Source: Agromyces marinus
GTDB taxonomy: Bacteria > Actinomycetota > Actinomycetes > Actinomycetales > Microbacteriaceae
DNA: 64,000 nt
Reading direction: 5' to 3'
Assembly: GCF_021442325.1 (NCBI RefSeq)
Contig: NZ_CP087879.1
Location: 2,790,001-2,854,000 of the forward strand
Shown: positions 36,385 to 43,775 of the stretch, piece by piece
Layout of the letters: each line of letters opens with the position of its first letter
How positions within the stretch are numbered: position 1 is the first letter of the stretch
Program-made: the position numbers and the translations under genes
The notes under the pieces: generated by a model
The model's database searches: none
The model's input: only the letters and a program-made list of their open reading frames with translations
What the model was told of the DNA's origin: nothing

Positions 36385-36630
36385 ATGAAGACCGCGATCT
36401 CCATCCCGGATGGCGACTTCGAGCGCTTCGAACGCGTCGCCGCCCGGCACGGCATGAACCGCTCGGAGTTCTTTCGACGCGCCGGCCGCCGCTTCGTCGA
36501 GGAACTCGAGGGCGAGGCAGAGCTGACCGCCCTGGCCGACGCGGTCATTGAACGCGTCGGGCAGCCCTCAGTCGACAGCCCGTTCCTCTCGGAGTCCGAG
36601 CGCCGCATGCTCGAGGCGACTGAGTGGTGA
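36385..36630 (+). CDS. mazE: MazE-type antitoxin (RHH)
   Basis: 81 aa. MKTAISIPDGDFERFERVAARHGMNRSEFFRRAGRRFVEEL is a ribbon-helix-helix; the C-terminal DSPFLSESERRMLEATEW is the likely MazF-binding tail. The leaderless promoter at 36373-36378 sets the ATG. Its stop overlaps the MazF start (GTGA). Confidence 0.85.
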   Translation: MKTAISIPDGDFERFERVAARHGMNRSEFFRRAGRRFVEELEGEAELTALADAVIERVGQPSVDSPFLSESERRMLEATEW

Positions 36631-36971
36631 TCGCCCACGGCGACGTCGTCTGGGTCGACCTCGGGTCACCGCGCGGATCGGAACCGGCGAAGAGGCGTCC
36701 TGCCGTCGTGATGCAGGAGGACTGGCTGCTCGCCACGCAGATCGCCACCGTCCTGGTCGTGCCGTTGACATCGAACGTTGCGCTGGAAGCGTTCCCCGGC
36801 AACGTACTCATACCCGTCGAGGCTTCCGGCCTCGAGAAGGACTCGGTGGCGGTCGTGTCGCAAGTCGGACCGGTCAGCCGGGAGTTCCTCGACGCGTTCC
36901 CGGTCGGGCACCTCCCGAGCTACGTTCAGACCAAGATCGCCAACGGCATTCGCCTCGGTATGGGCATCTGA
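36627..36971 (+). CDS. mazF: MazF/PemK-type endoribonuclease toxin
   Basis: 114 aa. HGDVVWVDLGSPRGSEPAKRRPAVVMQ, VVPLTSN and VSQVGPVSREFLD are the PemK/MazF signature, including the arginine and threonine used in RNA cleavage. The GTG at 36627 forms GTGA with mazE; GTG at 36624 is also in frame. Nothing suggests inactivation. Confidence 0.92.
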   Translation: MIAHGDVVWVDLGSPRGSEPAKRRPAVVMQEDWLLATQIATVLVVPLTSNVALEAFPGNVLIPVEASGLEKDSVAVVSQVGPVSREFLDAFPVGHLPSYVQTKIANGIRLGMGI

Positions 36972-37024
36972 GCCGCGACCACACTGTCGACTCGCTGACG
37001 ATCCCCTACCGCGACCGCCGCCGC

Positions 37025-37282
37025 TCAGCGACCGTAGACGTCGCGGCGATGCCCGAGCGTCACGACGACCACCAGCAAGACGTGGTCTCGGACCGTGTAG
37101 ATGATTCGGTAGTCGCCGACGCGCACCCTGAGTCCGTCGCGGCCCTGAAGCGCCTTGGCCCCGGGCGGGCGCGGATCTTGTCCGAGCAGCGCGATCGCGC
37201 CGCGGATGCGGTCGCGGTCCTGGTGGTCGATGCGTTTGAGCGCTCGGAGGGCGGCTGGTCGGAGTTCGATCCGGTAGCTCAC
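37025..37282 (-). CDS. relE: RelE/ParE-family toxin
   Basis: 85 aa. YRIELRPAALRALKRIDHQDRDRIRGAIALL, then LRVRVGDYRIIYTVRDHVLLVVVVTLGHRRDVY: the RelE layout, with the catalytic-type Arg in GDYRI and C-terminal HRRDVY. A ribosome-dependent mRNA interferase is expected. GTG start overlaps the antitoxin stop. Confidence 0.92.
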   Translation of the reverse strand: MSYRIELRPAALRALKRIDHQDRDRIRGAIALLGQDPRPPGAKALQGRDGLRVRVGDYRIIYTVRDHVLLVVVVTLGHRRDVYGR

Positions 37283-37527
37283 TCCCAGCCCAGGTCCTTC
37301 TTGACCTGATCCCAGGGGATGTTCTCGCCTTCTTCGGCCATGGCTTCATCGAAGGCGGCGGCATCCTCGGCGTCTTCGAGCGCGTCGAGCATGCGCTCGT
37401 ACCGCTCCGGGCTCACCACGACCGCAGCGCGCTGGCCGCGCCGTTCGATGAAGACGGCCTCCTGCCGAGAACGCGCGATCACGTCGGACAGGTGACTGCG
37501 GGCGTCTGCGACGCTGACACTGGACAT
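37279..37527 (-). CDS. Phd/YefM-family antitoxin (RelB role)
   Basis: 82 aa. MSSVSVADARSHLSDVIARSRQEAVFIERRGQRAAVVVSPERYERML is Phd/YefM-like; the rest is acidic and toxin-binding. The start is set by TACAAT (37534-37539, minus strand) ending six nt before the ATG, so leaderless. The palindrome at 37536-37562 overlaps this -10. Confidence 0.88.
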   Translation of the reverse strand: MSSVSVADARSHLSDVIARSRQEAVFIERRGQRAAVVVSPERYERMLDALEDAEDAAAFDEAMAEEGENIPWDQVKKDLGWE

Positions 37528-37535
37528 GCCGTAAT

Positions 37536-37562
37536 TGTACATCTCTCGTGTCTTGATGTACA
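37536..37562 (-). promoter_or_regulatory. Phd/relE operator
   Basis: Perfect inverted repeat TGTACATC / GATGTACA (8-bp arms, 11-nt spacer) overlapping the -10 TACAAT of the antitoxin gene. The TGTACA core matches the site type known for YefM/RelB autoregulation. Confidence 0.62.
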
Positions 37563-37582
37563 TAACGCAGGGATCTACCACG

Positions 37583-37865
37583 CGCTCTGCGGCGATCCCC
37601 GACTGAGCCATCCGCGGCGCAGGGTCACGCGAACGACGTCAGGGCGAGCCGGTAGGCGTCACTGTCGGCGCGCGTGTCGGCTGTGACCAGCAAAGCGTTG
37701 GGGCCGATCCTTCGGTTCCACTCACCTCGGCACGGGATCGTCACGATCTTGGTCAGCCCTCTACGCCAGGCCAGGACGAGCGCCTCGAGGTCTCGCCGCT
37801 CGGGATCGTCCTCGAGCGCACCCCGATTCGTTGCGCGCAGAGCGTCCATCCCGCTTCGCTCCCAC
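37583..37865 (-). repeat. 283-bp inverted repeat, right copy
   Basis: Reverse complement of 30639-30921 with two differences. Its left edge lies 20 nt beyond the Phd/relE operator, and its right edge cuts into an unrelated remnant. The truncation of the hypothetical gene here shows that this copy is the derived one. Confidence 0.9.
37625..37865 (-). pseudogene. Truncated second copy of the 213-aa hypothetical gene
   Basis: Encodes the last ~79 residues (WERSGMDALRATNRGALEDD to the YRLALTSFA end) of the protein at 30238-30879, inside the inverted repeat. Upstream of 37865 the frame continues into unrelated sequence, so there is no proper start. Confidence 0.75.
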
Positions 37866-38003
37866 AACCTCGTCGAACTCGGCATTCCGCTCCGCCGCGC
37901 ATACAGGAAGACGGTGTTCAACCTCGCACCCCGCAATAGGGCGTTCGCCTTCATCGCGCGCGAGTACGAAGGACTTGACACGCTCCGAGCGACTCTGCGG
38001 TGA
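37866..38003 (+). pseudogene. 3' remnant of an unidentified gene
   Basis: About 45 codons in the plus direction (NLVELGIPLRRAYRKTVFNL then APRNRAFAFIAREYEGLDTL and a TGA at 38001-38003) look protein-like and end cleanly, but the 5' part is cut off by the inverted repeat. I do not recognise the family. Confidence 0.4.
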
Positions 38004-38107
38004 TCGCTGCTGGCGAGGCCCCCTTCCCCCCAACTGAACGAACGTGACGGAACGGACACCGGCGATCTCTGAGTCGCTGAGGGATCGGCCGCGTGCCAGC
38101 CCGCCGG

Positions 38108-38113
38108 TATACT
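38108..38113 (+). promoter_or_regulatory. Leaderless promoter of mazEF-2
   Basis: TATACT ends six nt before the ATG at 38120, exactly as at mazEF-1. A TGAGGGATC copy lies 22 nt upstream. Confidence 0.6.
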
Positions 38114-38119
38114 TCGAGT

Positions 38120-38356
38120 ATGACCACGACGATCAAGGTGAGCGATGAGCTCCGGGACCGGCTCAAAGAGCAGGCGGCACGCGACGGGCTGACGCTCGGC
38201 GCGCACCTCGCGCACCTCGCGGACGCAGAGGACCGCAGGTGGCGACTGAGCACCTTGAAGGCGGCGGTCTCAGCATCGACGGCCACGCAGGCCGACTCGC
38301 ACGCTCGGGAGTCGGCGGACTGGGAGCGCACCGAGTTGGCTGACGCCCAGTCGTGA
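38120..38356 (+). CDS. RHH-type antitoxin of a second MazEF pair
   Basis: 78 aa. MTTTIKVSDELRDRLKEQAARDGLTLGAHLAHLADAEDRRWRL is a ribbon-helix-helix; the acidic C-terminus is the probable toxin-binding part. The start is set by the leaderless promoter; the stop overlaps the toxin start (GTGA). Confidence 0.85.
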   Translation: MTTTIKVSDELRDRLKEQAARDGLTLGAHLAHLADAEDRRWRLSTLKAAVSASTATQADSHARESADWERTELADAQS

Positions 38357-38697
38357 CCGAGCCGGAACTCGCGCCCGGGGTCATCGCATGGGCATCGCTC
38401 GAGCCCGTTCGCGGTCGGGAGCAGGGTGGCCACCGTCCGGTGCTGGTCATCGCCTCCTCCGGATATCTGGACGCGGTCACGACCCTCGCGATCGTGCTGC
38501 CGATCACTACCACCGACCGCGGATGGCCCAACCACGTCCCGGTCGACGGGCACAGCGGTCTCGATCGGCCCTCATGGATCATGACCGAACAACCGCGGAC
38601 CCTCTCGCGTGACCGGCTCACGAGGATCTCGGGTCAGGTGTCGACCGACTGTCTCGGAGCCGTGCGGATGTGGCTGGGCGACTTCCTCGAGCTCTGA
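38353..38697 (+). CDS. mazF: MazF/PemK-type toxin
   Basis: 114 aa. PGVIAWASLEPVRGREQGGHRPVLVIAS, LPITTTDRGWPNHV and TEQPRTLSRDRL with GQVS following are the MazF fold and active-site arginine/threonine blocks. The sequence differs substantially from the MazF at 36627, so the two pairs are separate acquisitions rather than duplicates. Confidence 0.92.
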   Translation: MTEPELAPGVIAWASLEPVRGREQGGHRPVLVIASSGYLDAVTTLAIVLPITTTDRGWPNHVPVDGHSGLDRPSWIMTEQPRTLSRDRLTRISGQVSTDCLGAVRMWLGDFLEL

Positions 38698-38876
38698 CCA
38701 CTTCCAGCACGAGCGATCTCTCCTCCCAGCGGCATCCCATTAGTCGCGCGCGTCGACGCTGTCCCACCCATCTGCGTCGTCGAAGTGTGCTTCCCGGGCA
38801 TCACGACCTGCGCGCAGGTCGCGCCGCGCCGTCTCGCGCGCAGCGCGATGAGTCAGGAGTGAGGAACGGTACGGGT

Positions 38877-39452
38877 TCAGGCGTCATGCCGTTGCATCGT
38901 GCGGTAGACCGTGGCCCGCGAGACCTTGAAGATCTGACCGAGCTCCGCGATCGTGTGGCTCCCGCTCCGGTACACCTGGACGAGCAGTGCCTGCTGCGCG
39001 GCCGACAGCTTGGGGGCGCGACCCCGTAGCCTGCCCTTCGCGCGAGCGATCTGCATCCCCTCGCGCGTCCGGGCGCGGATCAGGTCCGACTCGAACTCGG
39101 CCACCATCGCGAGAACATTGAACAGCAGCCGCCCCACGGGATCGTTCGGGTCGTGGATGGATCCGCCGAGGTTGAGCTTCACGTTCTTCGCGGTGAGCTC
39201 GTCGACGATGTCCCGCGCGTCGCGCAGCGATCGCGCGAGCCGGTCGAGCTTCGTGACGACGAACGTGTCGCCGTCGCGACATGCCGCCATGGCAAGTCGA
39301 AGCCCGGGTCGGTCGCGGTTCGTTCCCGTGAGCCCCCGATCGGTGTAGATCCGCTCGGGCATGACCCCGAGCCGTTCGAGCGCCTCGCGCTGCACCGTGA
39401 GGTCCTGGTCGTGCGTGGACACGCGAGCGTATCCGATGAGCATCTCGTTCAT
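38877..39452 (-). CDS. Serine recombinase (resolvase/invertase family)
   Basis: 191 aa, typical of Hin/Tn3-resolvase enzymes. The catalytic serine lies in IGYARVSTHDQD; conserved LDRLARS (with the two active-site arginines), VGRLLFNVLAMVAEFESDLIRARTREG and a C-terminal HTH (HTIAELGQIFKVSRATVYRTMQ). It catalyses site-specific DNA inversion, excision or integration. It sits at the right edge of the accessory island next to moaA, so it may have moved the island. The start is at MNEMLIG (39452); MLIGYARVS (39443) is an alternative. Confidence 0.92.
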   Translation of the reverse strand: MNEMLIGYARVSTHDQDLTVQREALERLGVMPERIYTDRGLTGTNRDRPGLRLAMAACRDGDTFVVTKLDRLARSLRDARDIVDELTAKNVKLNLGGSIHDPNDPVGRLLFNVLAMVAEFESDLIRARTREGMQIARAKGRLRGRAPKLSAAQQALLVQVYRSGSHTIAELGQIFKVSRATVYRTMQRHDA

Positions 39453-39454
39453 CT

Positions 39455-39512
39455 CTGCAGGTTGCGCGCCGATCGGCACCGCGGCAACCGGTGTCCCGAG
39501 TCGCGCCGCCGA
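39455..39512. promoter_or_regulatory. Candidate recombination/regulatory dyad next to the recombinase
   Basis: GGTTGC at 39459 and GCAACC about 24 nt later form an inverted repeat around a CGATCG centre, immediately upstream of the recombinase start. Serine recombinases often act at sites beside their gene, so a res-like site is possible but unproven. Confidence 0.3.
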
Positions 39513-39543
39513 GGCGTGCGGTTCCCGGTGTGACGTTCGCCCC

Positions 39544-39741
39544 GTGACATTGGTCCAGGTGCTCGCGGTCGCGATGCTCGCGGTCCTCGTCGTCGGAGCC
39601 GTGATCGCGTCGACGGGACTGCTCGCGGCGACCGGGTCGCCGCTGCAGACCGCGCTGTTCGCCACCGGCGCGGCGGTCGGCGGGCTCGGGTGGGTCGCAT
39701 TCCCCGTCTGGTGGCTCGTGCTCGCCTCGACCGTGAACTGA
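39544..39741 (+). CDS. Small two-helix membrane protein
   Basis: 65 aa from GTG 39544: VLAVAMLAVLVVGAVIASTGL and GLGWVAFPVWWLVLAST membrane helices. Divergent from the recombinase. No recognised family; the hydrophobic pattern and clean stop support coding. Confidence 0.5.
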   Translation: MTLVQVLAVAMLAVLVVGAVIASTGLLAATGSPLQTALFATGAAVGGLGWVAFPVWWLVLASTVN

Positions 39742-39815
39742 ACGGACGCGGCATCCGTGCGACCCCGCGCGACGAGACCGGCCCCAGCGGGCCATCGGGT
39801 GCGTAGGGTGGGGAC

Positions 39816-40883
39816 ATGGCAGCCATCGCGCTCGGGGTCCCGACGATCCGTCGGGCGGATGCCGGTGCGCCCGACCTGCGCGGCCGCCCCGACGTGCCGG
39901 GGCTCGTCGACCGGTTCGGCCGGGTCGCGCACGACCTGCGGGTGTCGATCACGTCGGCGTGCTCGCTGCGCTGCACCTACTGCATGCCCGCGGAGGGCCT
40001 GCCCGTCATCCCCCGCGACGAACTCCTGACGGCCGAGGAGATCGGCCGACTGGTCGGCATCGCCGTGCGCGACCTCGGCGTGCTCGAGGTCCGGTTCACC
40101 GGCGGCGAACCGCTGACGCGGGGCGATCTCGTCGAGATCGTCAGGCGCAGCGCCGAGGCGGCGCCCGGCATCCCGCTCTCGCTCACGACCAACGGCATCG
40201 GCCTCGACAAGCGGGCCGAAGCGCTCCGCGATGCCGGGATCACGCGCGTCAACGTCTCGCTCGACACGCTCGATCGCGAGCACTTCACGCGGCTGACGCG
40301 ACGCGACCGGCTGCCGGCGGTGCTCGCCGGGATCGCCGGTGCGCATCGGGCGGGGATCGGCCCGATCAAGGTCAACGCGGTGCTCATGCGGGAGACCCTG
40401 GCCGACGCGCCCGCCCTGCTCGCGTGGGCCATCGAGCACGGGTGCCGGCTGCGGTTCATCGAGCAGATGCCGCTCGACGCCGACGAGGCGTGGCGGCGCG
40501 ACAACATGGTCGATGCGCGAGAACTGCTCGCCGTGCTGGGCACGAGGTTCTCGCTCGACCCCGTCGGCCGGGAGGATCCGGCCGCGCCGGCCGAGGAGTG
40601 GCTCGTCGACGGCGGCCCGGTGACGGTGGGGATCATCGCGTCGGTCACACGACCGTTCTGCGGCGCGTGCGACCGGACGCGCCTGACGGCCGAGGGCTCG
40701 GTCAGGTCGTGCCTGTTCGGTGACGACGAGACCGACCTGCGCGGGTTGCTGCGCTCCGGTTCCGGCGACGACGAGATCGCCGACCTGTGGCGGGCCGCGA
40801 TGTGGGGCAAGAAGGCGGGGCACGGCATCGACGACGTCGACTTCGTGCGCCCGGTGCGGACGATGGGAGGCATCGGTGGCTGA
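39816..40883 (+). CDS. moaA: GTP 3',8-cyclase MoaA
   Basis: 355 aa radical-SAM enzyme for the first step of molybdenum cofactor synthesis (GTP to 3',8-cyclo-dihydro-GTP). The N-terminal Fe-S cluster binds through CSLRCTYC, the C-terminal cluster through CGACDRTRL with C in RSCLFG, and FTGGEPL and the C-terminal GG are conserved. TAGGGT six nt before the ATG suggests a leaderless start. It overlaps moaD by 8 nt. Confidence 0.96.
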   Translation: MAAIALGVPTIRRADAGAPDLRGRPDVPGLVDRFGRVAHDLRVSITSACSLRCTYCMPAEGLPVIPRDELLTAEEIGRLVGIAVRDLGVLEVRFTGGEPLTRGDLVEIVRRSAEAAPGIPLSLTTNGIGLDKRAEALRDAGITRVNVSLDTLDREHFTRLTRRDRLPAVLAGIAGAHRAGIGPIKVNAVLMRETLADAPALLAWAIEHGCRLRFIEQMPLDADEAWRRDNMVDARELLAVLGTRFSLDPVGREDPAAPAEEWLVDGGPVTVGIIASVTRPFCGACDRTRLTAEGSVRSCLFGDDETDLRGLLRSGSGDDEIADLWRAAMWGKKAGHGIDDVDFVRPVRTMGGIGG

Positions 40884-41139
40884 CACGGCGACCGTGACGA
40901 CGGTTCAAGTGCGCTACTTCGCCGCGGCGGCGGAAGCTGCCGCCACCGAGGAGGAGCGCCTCGAGTTCGCGGGCTCCACGCTCGGCGAGCTGCGCGACGC
41001 CCTCGTCGAACGGTACGGCACGCCGATGGCGCGCGTCGTCGCGAACGGGTCGTTCCTGCTCGACGGCGTCGTGCGGCGCGACCCGGCGACGCCCGTCGGC
41101 GACCGGGTCGACGTGCTCCCGCCCTTCGCCGGCGGCTGA
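40876..41139 (+). CDS. moaD: Molybdopterin synthase sulfur carrier subunit MoaD
   Basis: 87 aa ubiquitin-like protein ending in the Gly-Gly (PPFAGG) that is adenylated and thiocarboxylated. [13 protein letters not shown] and [15 protein letters not shown] fit MoaD. GTG start inside the moaA 3' end. It acts with MoaE, encoded on the other strand just downstream, and is charged by the MoeB-like protein. Confidence 0.92.
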   Translation: MADTATVTTVQVRYFAAAAEAAATEEERLEFAGSTLGELRDALVERYGTPMARVVANGSFLLDGVVRRDPATPVGDRVDVLPPFAGG

Positions 41140-41177
41140 CGGCCGCCCTCAGCGGGCCGGCGCGAACCGGCGGAGCG

Positions 41178-41615
41178 TCAGAGGTTCACCCACTCGCTCG
41201 TACCGCCCTCGAGGTGCTGGCGCTTCCAGATCGGCGTGCGCTCCTTGATGCGGTCGACGAGCAGCGCGCACGCGGCGAACGCCTCGGCGCGATGCGGGGC
41301 CGCGACGGATGCCACCAGCGCGACGTCTCCGATCGCGAGCGGTCCGACGCGGTGACCGGCGGCGATCGCGAGTCCCGTCTCTCGGGCGACCTCAGCGCAG
41401 GTGTCGCGCAGGAACCGTTCGGCGTCGGGGTGCGCGGAGTAGTCGAGGGCCGTGACCGGTTCGCCGTGGTCGTGATCGCGGATGACGCCCTCGAACGTCA
41501 CCAGCGCGCCGTCGCGTCGCGACAGCACGAACGCCTCGATTGCAGCGCGGTCGATCACCTCGGAGGTCACGACGGCGAACACCTCCGGCGCGGCCTGCTC
41601 CTCAGCTCCGGGCAT
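41178..41615 (-). CDS. moaE: Molybdopterin synthase catalytic subunit MoaE
   Basis: 145 aa. GALVTFEGVIRDHDHGEPVTALDYSAHPDAE, HRVGPLAIGDVALVASVAAPHRAEAF and the catalytic RIKERTPIWKRQHLEGG region are intact. It transfers sulfur from MoaD to precursor Z to make molybdopterin. GGGAGG precedes the ATG. The ATG lies within the end of the moaC-mogA fusion gene (14-nt overlap). Confidence 0.94.
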   Translation of the reverse strand: MPGAEEQAAPEVFAVVTSEVIDRAAIEAFVLSRRDGALVTFEGVIRDHDHGEPVTALDYSAHPDAERFLRDTCAEVARETGLAIAAGHRVGPLAIGDVALVASVAAPHRAEAFAACALLVDRIKERTPIWKRQHLEGGTSEWVNL

Positions 41616-42585
41616 GGTCGCCTCCCGCAACCTGGTCGACGAGGTGCGGAAGGAGGTCGTCGAGCACCGCGAGCCCGTCGGCGACGCCGCCGCGCGACCC
41701 CGGCAGGTTGACGATGACGCTTCTCCCCGCGACTCCGGCGAGCGCACGGCTCAGCGCGGCCGTCGGCGTCGCAGCCCGCCCCGCAGCACGGATCGCCTCG
41801 GCCACGCCGGGAAGGGCATGATCGATCACCGCGGCCGTCGCCTCGGGTGTGCGGTCGGTCGGGCTCACGCCCGTGCCGCCCGTGGTGAGGACGATCGCGG
41901 GGGCCTCGGCCACGGCGGCACGGACCGCGTCGGCGATATCGGCGTCGGCGACGACGCGCGGGTCGTCGACCTCGTAGCCGCGGGCGCGCAGCCAATCGGC
42001 GATCACCGGCCCGGTCGTGTCGGTCGCGGTACCGGCGGCGGCACGTGTGGAGGAGACGAGCACGATCGCGGTGCGCTCGGTCGGGTCATCCGTCGGCCGG
42101 TGGGGACCGGCGTCGGCATCGGCCCGCCACACGCCGCGCTTGCCGCCGCGCTTCTCGACGAGGCGGATGCCGCCGAGGCTCGCAGCGGGGTCGACCGCCT
42201 TGACCATGTCGTGGAGGGTGAGTCCGGCGACCGCGACGGCGGTGAGGGCTTCCATCTCGACGCCCGTGCGGCCGGTCGTGGTCGCGGTGGCCCGGATCGT
42301 GACGGCGGCCTCGTCGAAGTCGAAGTCGATGGCCACCGAGTCGAGGGGCACGATGTGGCACAGGGGGATCAGTTCGCTCGTGCGCTTCGCGCCGGAGATG
42401 CCGGCGATCCGCGCGGTCGGCAGCACGTCCGCCTTCTTCAGCGAGTCGGAGCGCACGAGCTCGACGACCTCGGCCGTCGTGTCGAGTCGCCCTTCGGCGA
42501 TCGCGACGCGTCGCGTAATGGGCTTGCCACCCACGTCGACCATGCGGGCGCGACCGTCGGCGTCGAGATGCGTGAGCTCGCTCAT
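41602..42585 (-). CDS. moaCB: Fused MoaC - MogA/MoaB molybdenum cofactor protein
   Basis: 327 aa in two domains. Residues 1-155 are MoaC (cyclic pyranopterin synthase): SLKKADVLPTARIAGISGAKRT, LCHIVPL, GVEMEALTAVAVAGLTLHDM. Residues ~170-327 are MogA/MoaB (molybdopterin adenylyltransferase): DWLRARGYEVDD, LTTGGTGVSPTDRTPEAT, VNLPGSRGGV. Fusing them puts an early and a late step in one chain; such fusions are known in actinobacteria. ATGA overlap with moeA. Confidence 0.94.
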   Translation of the reverse strand: MSELTHLDADGRARMVDVGGKPITRRVAIAEGRLDTTAEVVELVRSDSLKKADVLPTARIAGISGAKRTSELIPLCHIVPLDSVAIDFDFDEAAVTIRATATTTGRTGVEMEALTAVAVAGLTLHDMVKAVDPAASLGGIRLVEKRGGKRGVWRADADAGPHRPTDDPTERTAIVLVSSTRAAAGTATDTTGPVIADWLRARGYEVDDPRVVADADIADAVRAAVAEAPAIVLTTGGTGVSPTDRTPEATAAVIDHALPGVAEAIRAAGRAATPTAALSRALAGVAGRSVIVNLPGSRGGVADGLAVLDDLLPHLVDQVAGGDHARS

Positions 42586-43775
42586 AGGAACACGGTATCG
42601 ACCTGTTCGCCGGCGTCGAGTGCTTCGGCGTCATCCGGGATGACGATGAGCAGTTCCGACGCCGCGAGTGCCGCGACCAGGTGCGACCCGGGACCGCCGA
42701 CGACCTCCGCGAGCCCCTCCGGCGTCCGTCGCCCTCGGAGGAACTGCCGCTTGCCCGCGACCGAGCGCACGGCGCCGGCGAGCGGCATCCGCTCGGTCCG
42801 CGCGGCCGGCAGGGCCGCGATCGCCCGGAGCGACGGGGCGACGAAGAGTGCGAACGACAGCTGCGCGCTGACGGGGTTGCCGGGGAACCCGATGAGCGGC
42901 ACACCACGGTGGGTGCCGACCGCCTGGGGGCCGCCCGGTTGCATCGCGACCGAGCCGACCCAGGCCCCCAGCGGCTCGATGAGCTCGCGCACGACCTCGT
43001 AGGCGCCCTGCGAGACGCCGCCGCTGGTGAGGATGAGTTCGGCGCCCGCGTCGACCGCCGCGTCGAGTTCGGCGCGCAACCGCTCGACGTCGTCGCGCAC
43101 GCGGGCGGTGTGCACGACCGCGGCCCCGCAGGCGGCGACCGCGGCGCGCAGGGCCGGACCGTTCGCGTCGGGCAGCTCCCCCGGCCCGAGCTCCGCACCG
43201 GGCGCGACGAGTTCGCTGCCGGTGCTGACGACCGCGACGCGCACCCGTTCGCGGACCACCAGCCGGGTGATCCCGGCCGCGGCGGCGGCGGCCAGGTGCC
43301 GGGGCTCGAGTCGGATGCCGGCGGGAAGCACGTCGGCCCCGGCGACGAGATCGGTTCCCGCCTCCCGGACGTATTCGCCCGGCCGCCGCGATCGGAGCAC
43401 GCGCACCGACCCGTCGGCGGCGGGTTCGGTGTCTTCGACGGGCACGACCGCGTCGGCCCCGTCGGGCACGGGCGCGCCCGTCATGATGCGCATCGCGGCG
43501 CCCTCGGCCAGCGGGGCGGGCGCCCCGGGCGCAGCCGCCGACTCGCCCGCCACCGGGAGGACGACCGGTGCCTCGGCGACATCGGCCGCGCGCACCGCGA
43601 AGCCGTCCATCTGCGAGTTCCGGAAGGGCGGCAGGTCGATGGCCGACTCGACGGGCGAGGCGGTGATCCGGCCGAGCGCGTCCTCGAGCGCGATGTGCTC
43701 GGTCGGCCGTGCGCCCAGCGGCGCAAGCAGCGACCGCACGAATCCGCGGTGCTCGTCGAACGGGATCCTCGTCAT
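42582..43775 (-). CDS. moeA: Molybdopterin molybdotransferase MoeA
   Basis: 397 aa. LPPFRNSQMDGFAVRAAD, MTGAPVPDGADAVVPVE, LILTSGGVSQGAYE and LIGFPGNPVSAQL are the MoeA landmarks; the C-terminal domain IV is present. It inserts molybdate into adenylated molybdopterin. A second moeA is encoded at 54267-55478. The start overlaps the moeB-like stop by one nucleotide (TGATG). Confidence 0.95.
   Translation of the reverse strand: MTRIPFDEHRGFVRSLLAPLGARPTEHIALEDALGRITASPVESAIDLPPFRNSQMDGFAVRAADVAEAPVVLPVAGESAAAPGAPAPLAEGAAMRIMTGAPVPDGADAVVPVEDTEPAADGSVRVLRSRRPGEYVREAGTDLVAGADVLPAGIRLEPRHLAAAAAAGITRLVVRERVRVAVVSTGSELVAPGAELGPGELPDANGPALRAAVAACGAAVVHTARVRDDVERLRAELDAAVDAGAELILTSGGVSQGAYEVVRELIEPLGAWVGSVAMQPGGPQAVGTHRGVPLIGFPGNPVSAQLSFALFVAPSLRAIAALPAARTERMPLAGAVRSVAGKRQFLRGRRTPEGLAEVVGGPGSHLVAALAASELLIVIPDDAEALDAGEQVDTVFL

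Noticed and set aside
37866-38215. N-terminal extension of the truncated duplicate, giving a 196-codon chimeric frame
   Set aside because: It crosses the inverted-repeat edge into unrelated sequence and opposes the plus-strand remnant; no start signal.
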